A DNA stretch of 64,000 nucleotides. Source: Catellatospora vulcania. GTDB lineage: Bacteria > Actinomycetota > Actinomycetes > Mycobacteriales > Micromonosporaceae. The stretch covers positions 248,001-312,000 of the forward strand of contig NZ_ML769302.1 of assembly GCF_009720385.1 (NCBI RefSeq). Reading direction: 5' to 3'. The position numbers were made by a program, and so were the translations under genes. The notes under the pieces were generated by a model, which saw only the letters and a list, made by a program, of their open reading frames with translations, was not told where the DNA came from and did not search any database. Below are positions 1-11,134 of this stretch, in pieces (positions within the stretch are counted from its first letter, which is position 1; every line of letters begins with the position of its first letter).

Positions 1-97
1 GCGCGTCGGTGTACAGCAGCAGCGCCTCCTCGGAGCTGATCCGGCCGCCGTCCGCGGCCCGCTGCACGATGCTGTCGATCTCCCGGTTCGCACTCAC
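1..97 (-). CDS. mqnC: MqnC, dehypoxanthine futalosine cyclase, 5' end only (runs off window start)
   Basis: The reverse strand from a GTG at 97 reads 32 codons, beginning VSANREIDSIVQRAADGGRI and continuing SSEEALLLYTDA before the window edge. This N-terminus is what I know from actinobacterial MqnC, the radical SAM enzyme that cyclises dehypoxanthine futalosine in the futalosine menaquinone pathway; the CxxxCxxC cluster lies outside the window. The fragment is too short for a domain search, but mqnA, mqnE, ubiX, mqnP and ubiD nearby support the call. There is no Shine-Dalgarno; TAGTCT at 105-110 lies 7 nt before the GTG, the layout of a leaderless gene, and mqnA and mqnE have the same layout. 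Confidence 0.75.
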   Translation of the reverse strand, partial: MSANREIDSIVQRAADGGRISSEEALLLYTDA

Positions 98-159
98 GTC
101 CCCGAGACTATCGGGTCGCCGCCGTGCCGGAACTGGCTGGTCCGTCACACCAGCGCAGA

Positions 160-1209
160 TCAGGCGTCGAAATCGAGCACCAGCTCTTCGCTCGTCGGGC
201 TGGACTGGCAGGTCAGCACGTATCCGGCAGCCAGCTCGTCGGGCTCCAGCGCCCAGTTCGCGGCCATCTGCACCGCGCCCGAGACGACCTTCGCGCGGCA
301 GGTCGAGCACACCCCGCCCTTGCACGCGTACGGCAGCTCGCCGCGGTGGCGCAGCGCCGCGTCCAGCACCCGCTCGGACCGGTCCATGGTGAAGTCGGTC
401 GACCGCCCGTCCAGGACGATGGATACCTCCACGTCCCCGCCCGCGACGTCGACGACGACCGGCGGCGCCTCCTCGGCGTGGAACAGCTCGACGTGCACCT
501 TGCCGGTCGCGTCCACCGCCGCCAGCGCCTCGCGCGCCCCACGCACCACGCCCAGCGGCCCGCACAGGAACCACTCCTGCACCCCGGCCAGGTCGAACTC
601 CTTGAGCAGCATGGTCACCCGGTCGGCGTCCAGCCGGCCCGACAACAGCTCGCTCGGTTGCATCTCCCGCGACAGCACGTGCACCAGCTGCAGCCGCCCG
701 GGGAAGCGGTCCTTCAGGTCGGCCAGCGCGTCGGCGAACATCACCTCGGCGGCGCTGCGGTTGCCGCAGACCACCGCGAACGTGCTGCCCGGCTCGGTCT
801 CCAACGCCGACGACACCAGCGACAGCACCGGCGTGATCCCGGACCCCGCCACGATCGCGCCGTACCGGCGGGAGCGGGCCGGGTCCAGCTCGGTGGTGAA
901 CCGGCCCAGCGGTGGCAGCACCGGCAGCGTCTCGCCCGCCGCGAGCCCCTGCGCCCGGGTGGAGAAGACCCCGCCCGGCACCCGCTTCACGCCGATCGTC
1001 AGCGTGCCCCGCTCGCGCAGCTGCGCCGGGGTCGAGCAGATGGAGTACGAACGGCGCAGCTCGCCGTCCAGCCGTACCGTGACGTGCTGTCCCGGCCGGA
1101 ACGCGAAGGCCTGCCGCAGCTCGGCGGGGACCGCGAAGGTCAGCGCCACCGCGGACGGGGTCAGCGGCTCGACCGCGGTCACGGTCAGCTCGTGGAAGGT
1201 CGTGCTCAC
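160..1209 (-). CDS. paaE: PaaE, reductase subunit of phenylacetyl-CoA 1,2-epoxidase
   Basis: 349 aa. It passes electrons from NADPH through FAD and a [2Fe-2S] cluster to the di-iron PaaAC core that epoxidises phenylacetyl-CoA in the cytoplasm. The order is an FAD-binding barrel (about residues 5-105, with RRSYSICS), an NAD(P)-binding domain (about 110-235, GSGITPVLSL) and a C-terminal plant-type ferredoxin domain with the cluster ligands in YACKGGVCSTC and a fourth cysteine in YVLTCQS. Length is normal for the family. The GTG start lies 10 nt after the paaD stop, so it is the last gene of paaABCDE. A CDS starting further upstream would overlap paaD. Confidence 0.95.
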   Translation of the reverse strand: MSTTFHELTVTAVEPLTPSAVALTFAVPAELRQAFAFRPGQHVTVRLDGELRRSYSICSTPAQLRERGTLTIGVKRVPGGVFSTRAQGLAAGETLPVLPPLGRFTTELDPARSRRYGAIVAGSGITPVLSLVSSALETEPGSTFAVVCGNRSAAEVMFADALADLKDRFPGRLQLVHVLSREMQPSELLSGRLDADRVTMLLKEFDLAGVQEWFLCGPLGVVRGAREALAAVDATGKVHVELFHAEEAPPVVVDVAGGDVEVSIVLDGRSTDFTMDRSERVLDAALRHRGELPYACKGGVCSTCRAKVVSGAVQMAANWALEPDELAAGYVLTCQSSPTSEELVLDFDA

Positions 1210-1219
1210 AGCGGCGTGC

Positions 1220-1693
1220 TCACAGTTTCTTGATGGCGTTGAAGGGTTCCAGGCAGGAGCGGCAGCTCCACAGGCTCTGGCACGGCGTCGAGGCGTACCG
1301 GCTGATCTGCAGCACCGGCGTGGGCTGCCCGCCGTGCGCGTGCGCGCAGCGCGGGCAGGCCGGCGTGCCGGACGCCCCCGGCGCGGCGATGCCGGTGCGC
1401 TCCAGCGCCGCCCAGCCCGACTCGGTGATCATGTCGGTGGACCAGGCCGGGCTGAGCACAGTCCTGACCTCGACGTCGGCGTACCCGGCGCTGCGCAGCG
1501 CGGACCGGATGTCGTCGCGGATGGCGTCCATCGCGGGGCAGCCGGAGTACGTCGGCGTGATCGTCACGACCACCCTGCCGTCCTCCGCCGTCTCGGCCCC
1601 GCGCACGATGCCCAGCTCGCCGATCGTCACCACGCGCAACTCCGGATCGGGCACCGCGCCTGCGATCAGGGCGATCTCCGTCTGCGCCGTCAT
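1220..1693 (-). CDS. paaD: PaaD, maturation protein of the phenylacetyl-CoA epoxidase complex
   Basis: 157 aa. The N-terminal two thirds is a DUF59/MIP18-like fold with the TPTYSGCPAM motif. The C-terminus carries a cysteine cluster (CPRC, then CQSLWSCRSC) that probably binds metal. In characterised paa clusters this subunit is needed for an active epoxidase and is thought to help Fe-S or di-iron insertion; it is not catalytic. The ATG at 1693 is preceded by a strong AAGGAGG-type ribosome site. It sits between paaC and paaE in the usual order, 47 nt after the paaC stop. Confidence 0.93.
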   Translation of the reverse strand: MTAQTEIALIAGAVPDPELRVVTIGELGIVRGAETAEDGRVVVTITPTYSGCPAMDAIRDDIRSALRSAGYADVEVRTVLSPAWSTDMITESGWAALERTGIAAPGASGTPACPRCAHAHGGQPTPVLQISRYASTPCQSLWSCRSCLEPFNAIKKL

Positions 1694-1740
1694 CACGCCC
1701 TCCTTCCGGTCGCCTCGCGCCGCCGTCCCGACGGCCGTGC

Positions 1741-2439
1741 TCACCACTGCGCCCCGGGGTGTGCCCGGTGCAGCGACTGCATCTCGGACAGCAGGAAGCT
1801 CAGGTGCTCGGTGTGCCGGCCGATGCGGCCGCCGTCGGGCCGCCAGCGGTCGGCGGGGCGGGTCAGCCCGGCCTCGGCCAGCACCGGTTCGACGATGGCC
1901 AGCCAGCGGTCGCGGATGCCCTCGGTCAGCTCGTGGCCGTACGGCCAGAGCCCGTCGAGGGCCTGCTGCACCCGGCGGTGCGACTCCTCGGTGCCGCCGC
2001 CCAGCCGCAGCATCCACTGCGTCGCGTGGTCGAGGTGGTAGGTCGACTCCTTGACCGCTTTCGCCCCGATGCCCGCGGCCTGCTCGTCGGAGCCGCTCGC
2101 GAGGTCGGTGTAGCGCAGCAGCTGCGCCGCCGAGAGCATCAGCAGCCAGCTCATCGTCCAGCCGAAGTCCAGGTCGCCGCGGCCCGGCCCGAGCGGCAGC
2201 TCGGCCAGCAGGCAGTTGCGGAAGCCGTGGTCGTCGCGCCGGTACGCCAGCTCGTCCTCGTCGCCCGCGGTGGCCAGCAGCATCCGGGCCGCGCCGAGCT
2301 GGTCGAGGGCGATGTTGGCCAGCGCCACGTCCTCCTCCAGCGTGGGCGCGCGGGACACCCACTCGGCCAGTCGCTGCGCCGCGATCAGCGCGTCGTCTCC
2401 GAGCGCCAGCAGCTCGACCTGCTCCACGACCTCACTCAC
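1741..2439 (-). CDS. paaC: PaaC, structural subunit of phenylacetyl-CoA epoxidase
   Basis: 232 aa, ferritin-like four-helix fold. It pairs with PaaA in the epoxidase core but lacks a full di-iron ligand set (ANIALDQLGAAR where the catalytic subunit has EAGH), as expected for PaaC. KESTYHLDHATQWMLRLGGG and the C-terminal EHLSFLLSEMQSLHRAHPGA are typical. The GTG start at 2439 overlaps the paaB stop by 4 nt (GTGA), so translation of the two is likely coupled. The stop at 1741 leaves a 47-nt gap to paaD, where paaD has its own ribosome site. Confidence 0.94.
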   Translation of the reverse strand: MSEVVEQVELLALGDDALIAAQRLAEWVSRAPTLEEDVALANIALDQLGAARMLLATAGDEDELAYRRDDHGFRNCLLAELPLGPGRGDLDFGWTMSWLLMLSAAQLLRYTDLASGSDEQAAGIGAKAVKESTYHLDHATQWMLRLGGGTEESHRRVQQALDGLWPYGHELTEGIRDRWLAIVEPVLAEAGLTRPADRWRPDGGRIGRHTEHLSFLLSEMQSLHRAHPGAQW

Positions 2440-2716
2440 AGGTGTGCCACCCCCTCGGGCAGCTCGTAGAAGGTCGGGTGCCGGTAGATCTTGTCGGCGG
2501 CCGGGTCGAAGAAGGAGTCCTTCTCGTCGGGGCTCGACGCGGTGATCTCCGCGGCGGGCACCACCCAGATGGAGACGCCCTCCTGGCGGCGGGTGTAGAG
2601 GTCACGGGCGTGGCGCAGGGCCATGCCCGCGTCCGGTGCGTGCAGGCTGCCGGCGTGGGTGTGCGCCAGCCCGCGCCGGGGCCGGATGAACACCTCCCAC
2701 AGAGGTTGGTCGCTGG

Positions 2717-2720
<4 letters not shown>
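2436..2720 (-). CDS. paaB: PaaB, small bridging subunit of phenylacetyl-CoA epoxidase
   Basis: 94 aa. PaaB joins two PaaAC heterodimers and is needed for PaaE docking. [20 protein letters not shown] near the start, the [12 protein letters not shown] helix and the [10 protein letters not shown] strand are family hallmarks. The GTG start at 2720 overlaps the paaA stop by 4 nt (GTGA) and its own stop overlaps the paaC start by 4 nt, so paaA, paaB and paaC are translationally coupled. Length is normal. Confidence 0.94.
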
Positions 2721-3739
<1,019 letters not shown>

Positions 3740-3964
3740 GCGGCCAGTGTTACAGCTTTGCGCGTATCGGCGCAACAACTGTCACAACGAGCCCCGGCGC
3801 GGGCGCTCAGCCGTGACCTGCGTCACCGGTGGCAGCCGGAATGAGCGTGAGCAAGACTCGGAAATGGCAGCTCACGGCGGTACGACCTACCGTTGCTGCC
3901 AATCCGGGACCACCCCATACCCGGGCGACCCACGACAATGCCGTCGAACGGGAGCACTCCTCAT
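3740..3964. promoter_or_regulatory. divergent intergenic region paaA / serine hydrolase
   Basis: 225 bp without a gene. It must hold the promoters of the paa operon (minus) and of the secreted serine hydrolase (plus). For paaA, TTGTTG and TGTAAC are separated by 18 nt on the minus strand. For the plus strand, GGGAG at 3949-3953 is a plausible ribosome site for ATG 3965. No long inverted repeat of a TetR (PaaR-like) operator is obvious. Confidence 0.4.
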
Positions 3965-4966
3965 ATGCGCCGCCGTACCCCTCTCTCCGCCGCGACGATC
4001 GCGCTGGGCGTCCTGGTTTTCGCGCTGGTGGCCCCAAGCGCCGCCACGGCCCTCACCGGATCGCAGAATGTCCAGGTGAGCGCAGAAGCAGGCGGCACCC
4101 CACCGCCCCCGGCCACGACCGCCGCGCCCAGTGCGGCCCCGTCGACCGCCGCAACCCCCGCCCCGACCGCGACCCGCGCCGCCGCGAAGCAGGGCGCCTC
4201 GACGCGTGCCGCCGACCGGCCGAGCCGATCGCTGACCGCGGGCCGGGTCAACCTCGCCTTCACCGGCGACTTCATCGGATACGCCATGCTCGACCGGCGT
4301 ACCGGCGAGGTGGTCGCGTCCCGCAACGCCACGCAGACCAGCAGCACCGAATCGATGATCAAGGTGTGGCTGGTCGCCGACCACCTGCGCCGCGCCGCCG
4401 AGTCCGGCCAGACCGTGACCTCGTCGGAGCTGTCCCAGGCCAGTGCCGCGATCAGGCACTCCGACGACCGCGCCGCGCAGGCCCTTTACCTGGCCGGCGG
4501 CGGGAACGAGGTCGTGCAGCGCATGATCGACATCTGCGGACTCACCGACACCACCCTGTTCGACCAGTGGTGGAGCCGCACCCAGATGTCGCCCCGGGAC
4601 GCGGTCCGGCTGGCGCAGTGCGTCGCCGACGGCACCGCGGCGGGCCCGCAGTGGACCGGTTGGGTGCTCTCCGAGATGCGACAGGTGACCGGTTCGACGG
4701 CCGCCGACGAACAGTTCGCCACCACGGGCGGCGGCCGATGGGGCATCATCGACGGCGTACCCGACACCCTCGCCCGCACCCTCGCCATCAAGAACGGCTG
4801 GACGGCCATCGGCGCCGACGGCAACTGGCACCTGAACTGCCTCGCCATCAGCGATGACTGGATCATGAACGTGATGACCCGCTACCCCGTCGACAACGGC
4901 CTGCAGTACGGGGCCGACGTCTGCGCCGACGTGGCGCGACAGCTGGTGACGCCACCGCAGACCTGA
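3965..4966 (+). CDS. secreted serine beta-lactamase-like hydrolase (Sec signal)
   Basis: 333 aa from ATG 3965, chosen because a GGGAG lies 11 nt upstream and the signal peptide starts there (MRRRTPLS, a hydrophobic run to residue 25, then SAATA). A Pro/Ala/Thr-rich linker covers about 45-80. The penicillin-recognising fold shows S130-M-I-K133 as the SxxK nucleophile motif, S166-D-D168 at the SDN position and K276-N-G at the KTG position. No clear class A Glu166 equivalent is seen, so carboxypeptidase or esterase activity is as likely as beta-lactamase. The next gene is a paralogue 70 bp downstream with the same motifs. Confidence 0.8.
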   Translation: MRRRTPLSAATIALGVLVFALVAPSAATALTGSQNVQVSAEAGGTPPPPATTAAPSAAPSTAATPAPTATRAAAKQGASTRAADRPSRSLTAGRVNLAFTGDFIGYAMLDRRTGEVVASRNATQTSSTESMIKVWLVADHLRRAAESGQTVTSSELSQASAAIRHSDDRAAQALYLAGGGNEVVQRMIDICGLTDTTLFDQWWSRTQMSPRDAVRLAQCVADGTAAGPQWTGWVLSEMRQVTGSTAADEQFATTGGGRWGIIDGVPDTLARTLAIKNGWTAIGADGNWHLNCLAISDDWIMNVMTRYPVDNGLQYGADVCADVARQLVTPPQT

Positions 4967-5036
4967 CCGGCGGACCACCCCTCCGCGTTCCCTGCCTGCC
5001 CTCCACCCCCGCCCTCCTCCCCCGGAGCCCCCCCTC

Positions 5037-5975
5037 ATGACAGAGCTGTTCACCCGTCGGCGCGCGCTGCTGGCCGGCGCCGCCGGACTGACCGCGCTGA
5101 CCGGCGGCGGATTCTGGCTGGCCGGACGCGGCAGTGCCGACCCCGCCGCCGCCGCGACCTGGCAGGACCCGTCCGTGTCGCCCAGCACCGCGGCGAGCCC
5201 GGAGTCCGCGACCGCCCGCAGCATGCCGGCGGAGCCCGGCCCGCCCGGCCTGGGGCACGCCGACATCATGCGCTCGGCGAACCTGAGCTCGCTGGTCACC
5301 GTGCAGACCAGCGCCTGGTGGAGCTGGGCGCTGATGGACCGGCAGACCGGCAAGATCGTCGGGTCCAAGAACCTCAACCAGACCAACATGACCGCCTCGA
5401 TGATCAAGGCATGGCTGGCCGCGGACTACCTGCGCCGGGCCGCCGAAGCGGGCCAGACGCCCAGCTCCACGCGGATGAACGAGATCCGCACGATGATCCG
5501 GGACAGCGCCAACGGACCCGCTTCCACGCTGTACGCGGAGCTGGGCCGCTCGGCGACGATCGCGCGCCTGATCGACGTCTGCGGGCTGACCGACTCCAAG
5601 GCCGGCGACGGCTGGAGCACCACCCGGCTGTCCGCCCGCGACACCTGCCGCATCGCGCACGCCATCGGCAGCGGCAAAGCGGCCGGACCCACCTGGACCA
5701 GCTACCTCGTCGGCGAGATGCGGGCGGTGCGCGGCACCGGCGACTTCGGCATCCGCAAGGCCTTCCCGGCCGCGGAGCAGTCCCGCATCGCGATCAAGAA
5801 CGGCTGGGTCGACCGGCAGGCCACCAAGGAGTGGAACGTCAACTGCCTGGCCCTCGGCGACGACTGGACCATGGCCGTGCTGACCCGGTTCCCGCTGAGC
5901 ACGTCCTGGACGCACGGCGGCACGATCGCCAAGTCCGTCGCCGCCCAGCTGCGCAGCAAGACCGAGCTGGTCTGA
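5037..5975 (+). CDS. secreted serine beta-lactamase-like hydrolase (Tat signal), paralogue of upstream gene
   Basis: 312 aa. The N-terminus FTRRRALLAGAAG is a twin-arginine signal, whereas its neighbour has a Sec-type signal. S121-M-I-K124 is the SxxK motif, S157-A-N159 occupies the SDN position and K254-N-G the KTG position. The segments around ASMIKAWLAADYLRRAAEAG and ARDTCRIAHAIGSGKAAGP match the upstream protein closely, so the two arose by tandem duplication and then took different export routes. Start: ATG 5037 with GGAG 12 nt upstream. The 70-bp gap makes co-transcription likely. Substrate unknown. Confidence 0.8.
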   Translation: MTELFTRRRALLAGAAGLTALTGGGFWLAGRGSADPAAAATWQDPSVSPSTAASPESATARSMPAEPGPPGLGHADIMRSANLSSLVTVQTSAWWSWALMDRQTGKIVGSKNLNQTNMTASMIKAWLAADYLRRAAEAGQTPSSTRMNEIRTMIRDSANGPASTLYAELGRSATIARLIDVCGLTDSKAGDGWSTTRLSARDTCRIAHAIGSGKAAGPTWTSYLVGEMRAVRGTGDFGIRKAFPAAEQSRIAIKNGWVDRQATKEWNVNCLALGDDWTMAVLTRFPLSTSWTHGGTIAKSVAAQLRSKTELV

Positions 5976-5976
5976 G

Positions 5977-7471
<1,495 letters not shown>

Positions 7472-7605
7472 CGGTAAAGAAAATCACGTGACTGCCCGTC
7501 GATGACAGCTAGCATGGTCGGTCGATTGTGAAGGGCACTGCCGACAGCGCTTATCCTTCGAGCGCAGCGCCGGGCGGCCGATCTTTCTCACCCGAGAGGA
7601 CGGCC

Positions 7606-9708
7606 ATGACCGCCGAAGCACCGACCACCCCTGTGACTTCCGTGACACCGGCGCCCGCCGACGAGCTCGCCGCCGAGCGCGCCCACCTCACCGCCTCCCG
7701 GGCCGCGCTGAAGGCCATGCGCGAGCGCGCCGAGCAGCTGTTCACCGTCGGCGACCAGGTCGCCGGGGACGCGTACACCGCCGAGCAGCTCGGCCGGCAG
7801 ATGGCCCAGCGCATCAAGGAGCTGTCCGACGACCCCGCAGTGCCGCTGTTCTTCGGCAAGCTGACCATGGCCGCCGCCGGCGGGGAGTCGTCGGCAGTCC
7901 CCGGTCCCGGCGGACCGCCGGGACGAGCCGCCGGCGGAGCCGAGCGCTGGCACATCGGCCGCCGGCACGTCTCCGACGCGGTCGGCGAGCCGCTGGTGCT
8001 CGACTGGCGCGCCCCCATGTCGCGCCGGTTCTACCAGGCCAGCGCCCGCGAGCCGCAGGAAGTGGCGGTGCGCCGCCGGTTCGGCTGGTCGCCCGCCGCA
8101 CCAGGCGGAGCCACCGTGCTGACCAGCTTCGAGGACGAGCACCTCGACCACGGCCAGGAGCTGGGCACCGGCAGTGCCATCCTCACCGCCGAGATCGAGC
8201 GGCCCCGCGTCGGACCGATGCGCGACATCGTCGCGACCATCCAGCCCGAGCAGGACGAGCTGGTCCGCGCCGAGCTGGAGGACACCATCTGCGTACAGGG
8301 CGCGCCCGGCACCGGCAAGACCGCGGTCGGCCTGCACCGCGCCGCGTACCTGGTCTACCTGCACCGGGAGCGGCTCCGCCGGTCCGGCGTGATGATCATC
8401 GGCCCGAACCGCGCCTTCCTGCACTACATCTCGGCCGTGCTGCCCGCCCTCGGCGAGCTGGAGGTCACCCAGGCCACCGTCGCCGAACTGCTCGACCACC
8501 TGCCGGTACGCGCCGAGGACGGCGTCGCGGCCGCCACCCTCAAGCACGACGCGCGCATGGCCGAGGTGCTGCACCGCGCCCTGTGGGCCAGGATCGCCCG
8601 CCCCACCGGCCCGATCACCGTGTCCGACGGTTCCTACCGCTGGCGCGTCGACGAGGGGGTCCTGCGCCGGGTCGTCGACGAGGTGCGCCGCGAGCAGCCG
8701 CCATACGCCCTGGGCCGGGAGCGGGTGCGCGCCCGGGTGGTGGGGCTGCTGCAGCGCCAGTCCGAGGCACGCCGCGGCGACTCCCCGGCGGACTCCTGGC
8801 TGCGCAAGATGGGCAAGGTCAAGCCGGTGGCCGACCTGCTGGACCACTGCTGGCCCGCGACAACCCCGCAGCAGCTGCTGGCCGACCTCTACACCGACGC
8901 CGAGGCGCTGAGCCGGGCCGCCGACGGGCTGCTCACGCCCGAGGAGCAGGAGCTGCTGCACTGGGCCAAGCCGCCGCGCAGCCTGCGCAGCGCGCCGTGG
9001 ACCGCGGCCGACGCGGTGCTGGCCGACGAGGTCGCCGGCCTGCTCGACCGGCAGGCGGGCTTCGGCCACATCGTCGTCGACGAGGCGCAGGACCTGTCCC
9101 CGATGCAGGCACGGGCGCTGGCCCGGCGCAGCGGCCACGGCTCGCTGACCATCCTCGGCGACCTCGCTCAGGGCACCACGCCGTGGGCCGCCCGCGACTG
9201 GCGCGACATGCTCGGCCACCTGGGCCGCCCCGAAGGCCGCATCGTGCCGCTGAGCACCGGCTTCCGGGTGCCGGAAGCGGTCGTGGCACTGGCCAACCGC
9301 CTGCTGCCCGCCCTCGACGTGGCCGTGCCGCCGGCCCGCTCGCTGCGGCGGGACGGCTCCCTGGAGGTCACCGAGTCCGCCGACGTGGTCGCCGCGGCCC
9401 GCACGGCGCTCACCCGCGAGGGCTCCGTCGGCGTCATCGCGGCCGACGCGGCCGTGCCCGCGGTGCTCGAAGCCCTGCTCGCGGCCGGACTCCAACCGTC
9501 CGACCTGGACGGCGACGGCCGCCTTGTCGTGGTGCCCGCCACCATGGTCAAGGGTCTGGAGTACGACCACGTGATCGTGCTCGAACCCGCCGCGATCGTC
9601 GCCGCCGAACCCCGCGGCCTCAACCGCCTCTACGTCTCCCTCACCCGTGCCGTGACCAGCCTCATCGTCCTGCACACCGAACCCCTCCCGGAACCACTGC
9701 GCGCCTGA
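7606..9708 (+). CDS. HelD-like UvrD/Rep-family ATPase
   Basis: 700 aa from ATG 7606, preceded by GAGAGGA; an in-frame GTG at 7528 would add 26 residues without family support. The N-terminal coiled arm is followed by a split superfamily 1 motor: Walker A GAPGTGKTA at 232-240, Walker B HIVVDEAQDLSPMQA, motif III LTILGDLAQG, motif V MVKGLEYDHVIV and motif VI NRLYVSLTRA. HelD proteins bind RNA polymerase and clear it from stalled or non-productive complexes. It lacks the N-terminal sequence I associate with rifampicin-displacing HelR, and no RAE-like element is seen upstream, so a resistance role is not claimed. Confidence 0.85.
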   Translation: MTAEAPTTPVTSVTPAPADELAAERAHLTASRAALKAMRERAEQLFTVGDQVAGDAYTAEQLGRQMAQRIKELSDDPAVPLFFGKLTMAAAGGESSAVPGPGGPPGRAAGGAERWHIGRRHVSDAVGEPLVLDWRAPMSRRFYQASAREPQEVAVRRRFGWSPAAPGGATVLTSFEDEHLDHGQELGTGSAILTAEIERPRVGPMRDIVATIQPEQDELVRAELEDTICVQGAPGTGKTAVGLHRAAYLVYLHRERLRRSGVMIIGPNRAFLHYISAVLPALGELEVTQATVAELLDHLPVRAEDGVAAATLKHDARMAEVLHRALWARIARPTGPITVSDGSYRWRVDEGVLRRVVDEVRREQPPYALGRERVRARVVGLLQRQSEARRGDSPADSWLRKMGKVKPVADLLDHCWPATTPQQLLADLYTDAEALSRAADGLLTPEEQELLHWAKPPRSLRSAPWTAADAVLADEVAGLLDRQAGFGHIVVDEAQDLSPMQARALARRSGHGSLTILGDLAQGTTPWAARDWRDMLGHLGRPEGRIVPLSTGFRVPEAVVALANRLLPALDVAVPPARSLRRDGSLEVTESADVVAAARTALTREGSVGVIAADAAVPAVLEALLAAGLQPSDLDGDGRLVVVPATMVKGLEYDHVIVLEPAAIVAAEPRGLNRLYVSLTRAVTSLIVLHTEPLPEPLRA

Positions 9709-9808
9709 GGACAGGCAACATATGGACGTTGCCGGGCCGGTGGCAGGCTCCGGACGTCAGGACCCGGCCCCGCGACCGATAGCGGACTGAGGGCGGGCGT
9801 GATCCGAT

Positions 9809-11134
9809 ATGGCGATGGGTGAGCTTTCTGTCAGCCGTCGGGGGCTGCTGGGCGGATTGACCGCCACCGCCGCGCTGGGCGCACTGTCCGCATGCGACGC
9901 CGACCCCGTCATCGAGAATCCGCCGCCGGTGTACGCCCCGCTCGACCCGACCAGCTGGGACAGCGTGCGCCACCAGTTCCTGCTGGACACGGGCCGGGCG
10001 CAGTTCGCGGCGTTCGTGTTCGCCAGCCCGCCGGCCGCCGTGCGGAAGGCGATCGCGGAGCACCGCGAGGGCCTGGACCGGGACACGGTCGGCTACCTGC
10101 ACTCGCGGGAGGAGAACGCGCGGCAGCGGCTGCACCTGGCGGCGGGCAAGTACCTCGGCGGGTCCGTCGACCACGTGTACTTCACCGATTCGACCACCAT
10201 GGGGCTCGGCCTGCTCTACGGCGGTATCGCGCTGCGGCCCGGCGACGAGGTGCTGACCACCGAGCACGACTTCTACTCCACGCACGAGTCGCTGCGCCTG
10301 CGCGCCGCCCGCGAGGGCGTGACGGTCCGCAGGGTACGGCTGTTCACCGACCCCGCCACGGCGAGCGCCGACCAGATCGTGCAGGCCCTCACCAAGTCGC
10401 TCACCCCGGCGACCCGGGTGGTCGCGGTGACCTGGGTGCACTCCAGCACCGGGTTACGGATGCCGATCCGGGCCATCGCCGACGCGCTCGCCGTGCACAA
10501 CCGGGATCTGCCTCCGGACCGGCGGGCGCTGCTGTGCGTCGACGGAGTGCACGGGTTCGGCGCGGTCGACGCCGGGCCGGTCGAGATGGGCTGCGACTTC
10601 CTCGTCTCGGGATGCCACAAGTGGTTGTTCGGGCCGCGTGGCACCGGTCTGATCTGGGGACGTCCGGAGGCGTGGGCCCGCTTCCGTCCCGCCATCCCCA
10701 CCTTCGAGCAGGCCGGCTTCGCGAACTGGCTGGGACTCGATCCCACGCTGCCCGCGGCGTCGGCGTCGCCCGGCGGCTATCACAACTTCGAGCACCTGTG
10801 GGCGTTGGAGCAGGCGTTCGACTTCCACGCCGCGCTGACCCGCCGCCGTGTCGCCGAGCGCACCACCGCCCTGGCGACGCGGCTCAAGGAGGGCCTCGCC
10901 GGGATCGACGGCGTCAAACTGATCACCCCGAAGTCGGCCGACCTGTCCGCGGGACTGGTCTGCTGCGAGCTGGAGTCGATGAGCCCCACAGCGGCCGTCT
11001 CGGTGCTGCTGACCAAGGACATCGTCACCAGCACGACCCCGTACAACCCGTCCTACCTGCGGTTCGGGACGAGCATCGTGACCGATGAGGCCGACGTGGA
11101 CAAGGCGATCGCGGCGGTGCGCGAGATCAGCTGA
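9809..11134 (+). CDS. Tat-exported lipoprotein aminotransferase class V (isopenicillin N epimerase-like)
   Basis: 441 aa. The N-terminus SVSRRGLLGGLTATAALGAL ends in a lipobox LSAC, so the protein should be exported folded by Tat and anchored as a lipoprotein. The rest is a fold-type I PLP enzyme: HSREENARQRLHLAAGKYL, FTDSTTMGLGLLYGG, the aspartate in LLCVDGVHGFG, and the Schiff-base lysine in SGCHKWLFGPRGTG. This resembles the isopenicillin N epimerase/cysteine desulfurase-like group; the substrate is unknown. Export with PLP bound explains the Tat route. ATG 9815 is an alternative start; neither has a strong ribosome site. It stands alone, convergent with the ABC importer (8-bp overlap of ends). 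Confidence 0.85.
   Translation: MAMGELSVSRRGLLGGLTATAALGALSACDADPVIENPPPVYAPLDPTSWDSVRHQFLLDTGRAQFAAFVFASPPAAVRKAIAEHREGLDRDTVGYLHSREENARQRLHLAAGKYLGGSVDHVYFTDSTTMGLGLLYGGIALRPGDEVLTTEHDFYSTHESLRLRAAREGVTVRRVRLFTDPATASADQIVQALTKSLTPATRVVAVTWVHSSTGLRMPIRAIADALAVHNRDLPPDRRALLCVDGVHGFGAVDAGPVEMGCDFLVSGCHKWLFGPRGTGLIWGRPEAWARFRPAIPTFEQAGFANWLGLDPTLPAASASPGGYHNFEHLWALEQAFDFHAALTRRRVAERTTALATRLKEGLAGIDGVKLITPKSADLSAGLVCCELESMSPTAAVSVLLTKDIVTSTTPYNPSYLRFGTSIVTDEADVDKAIAAVREIS

Noticed and set aside
7606-9708. HelR rifampicin-resistance ATPase
   Set aside because: The motor is HelD-like, but the N-terminal sequence typical of HelR is absent and no RAE element is visible upstream, so only HelD-like is claimed.
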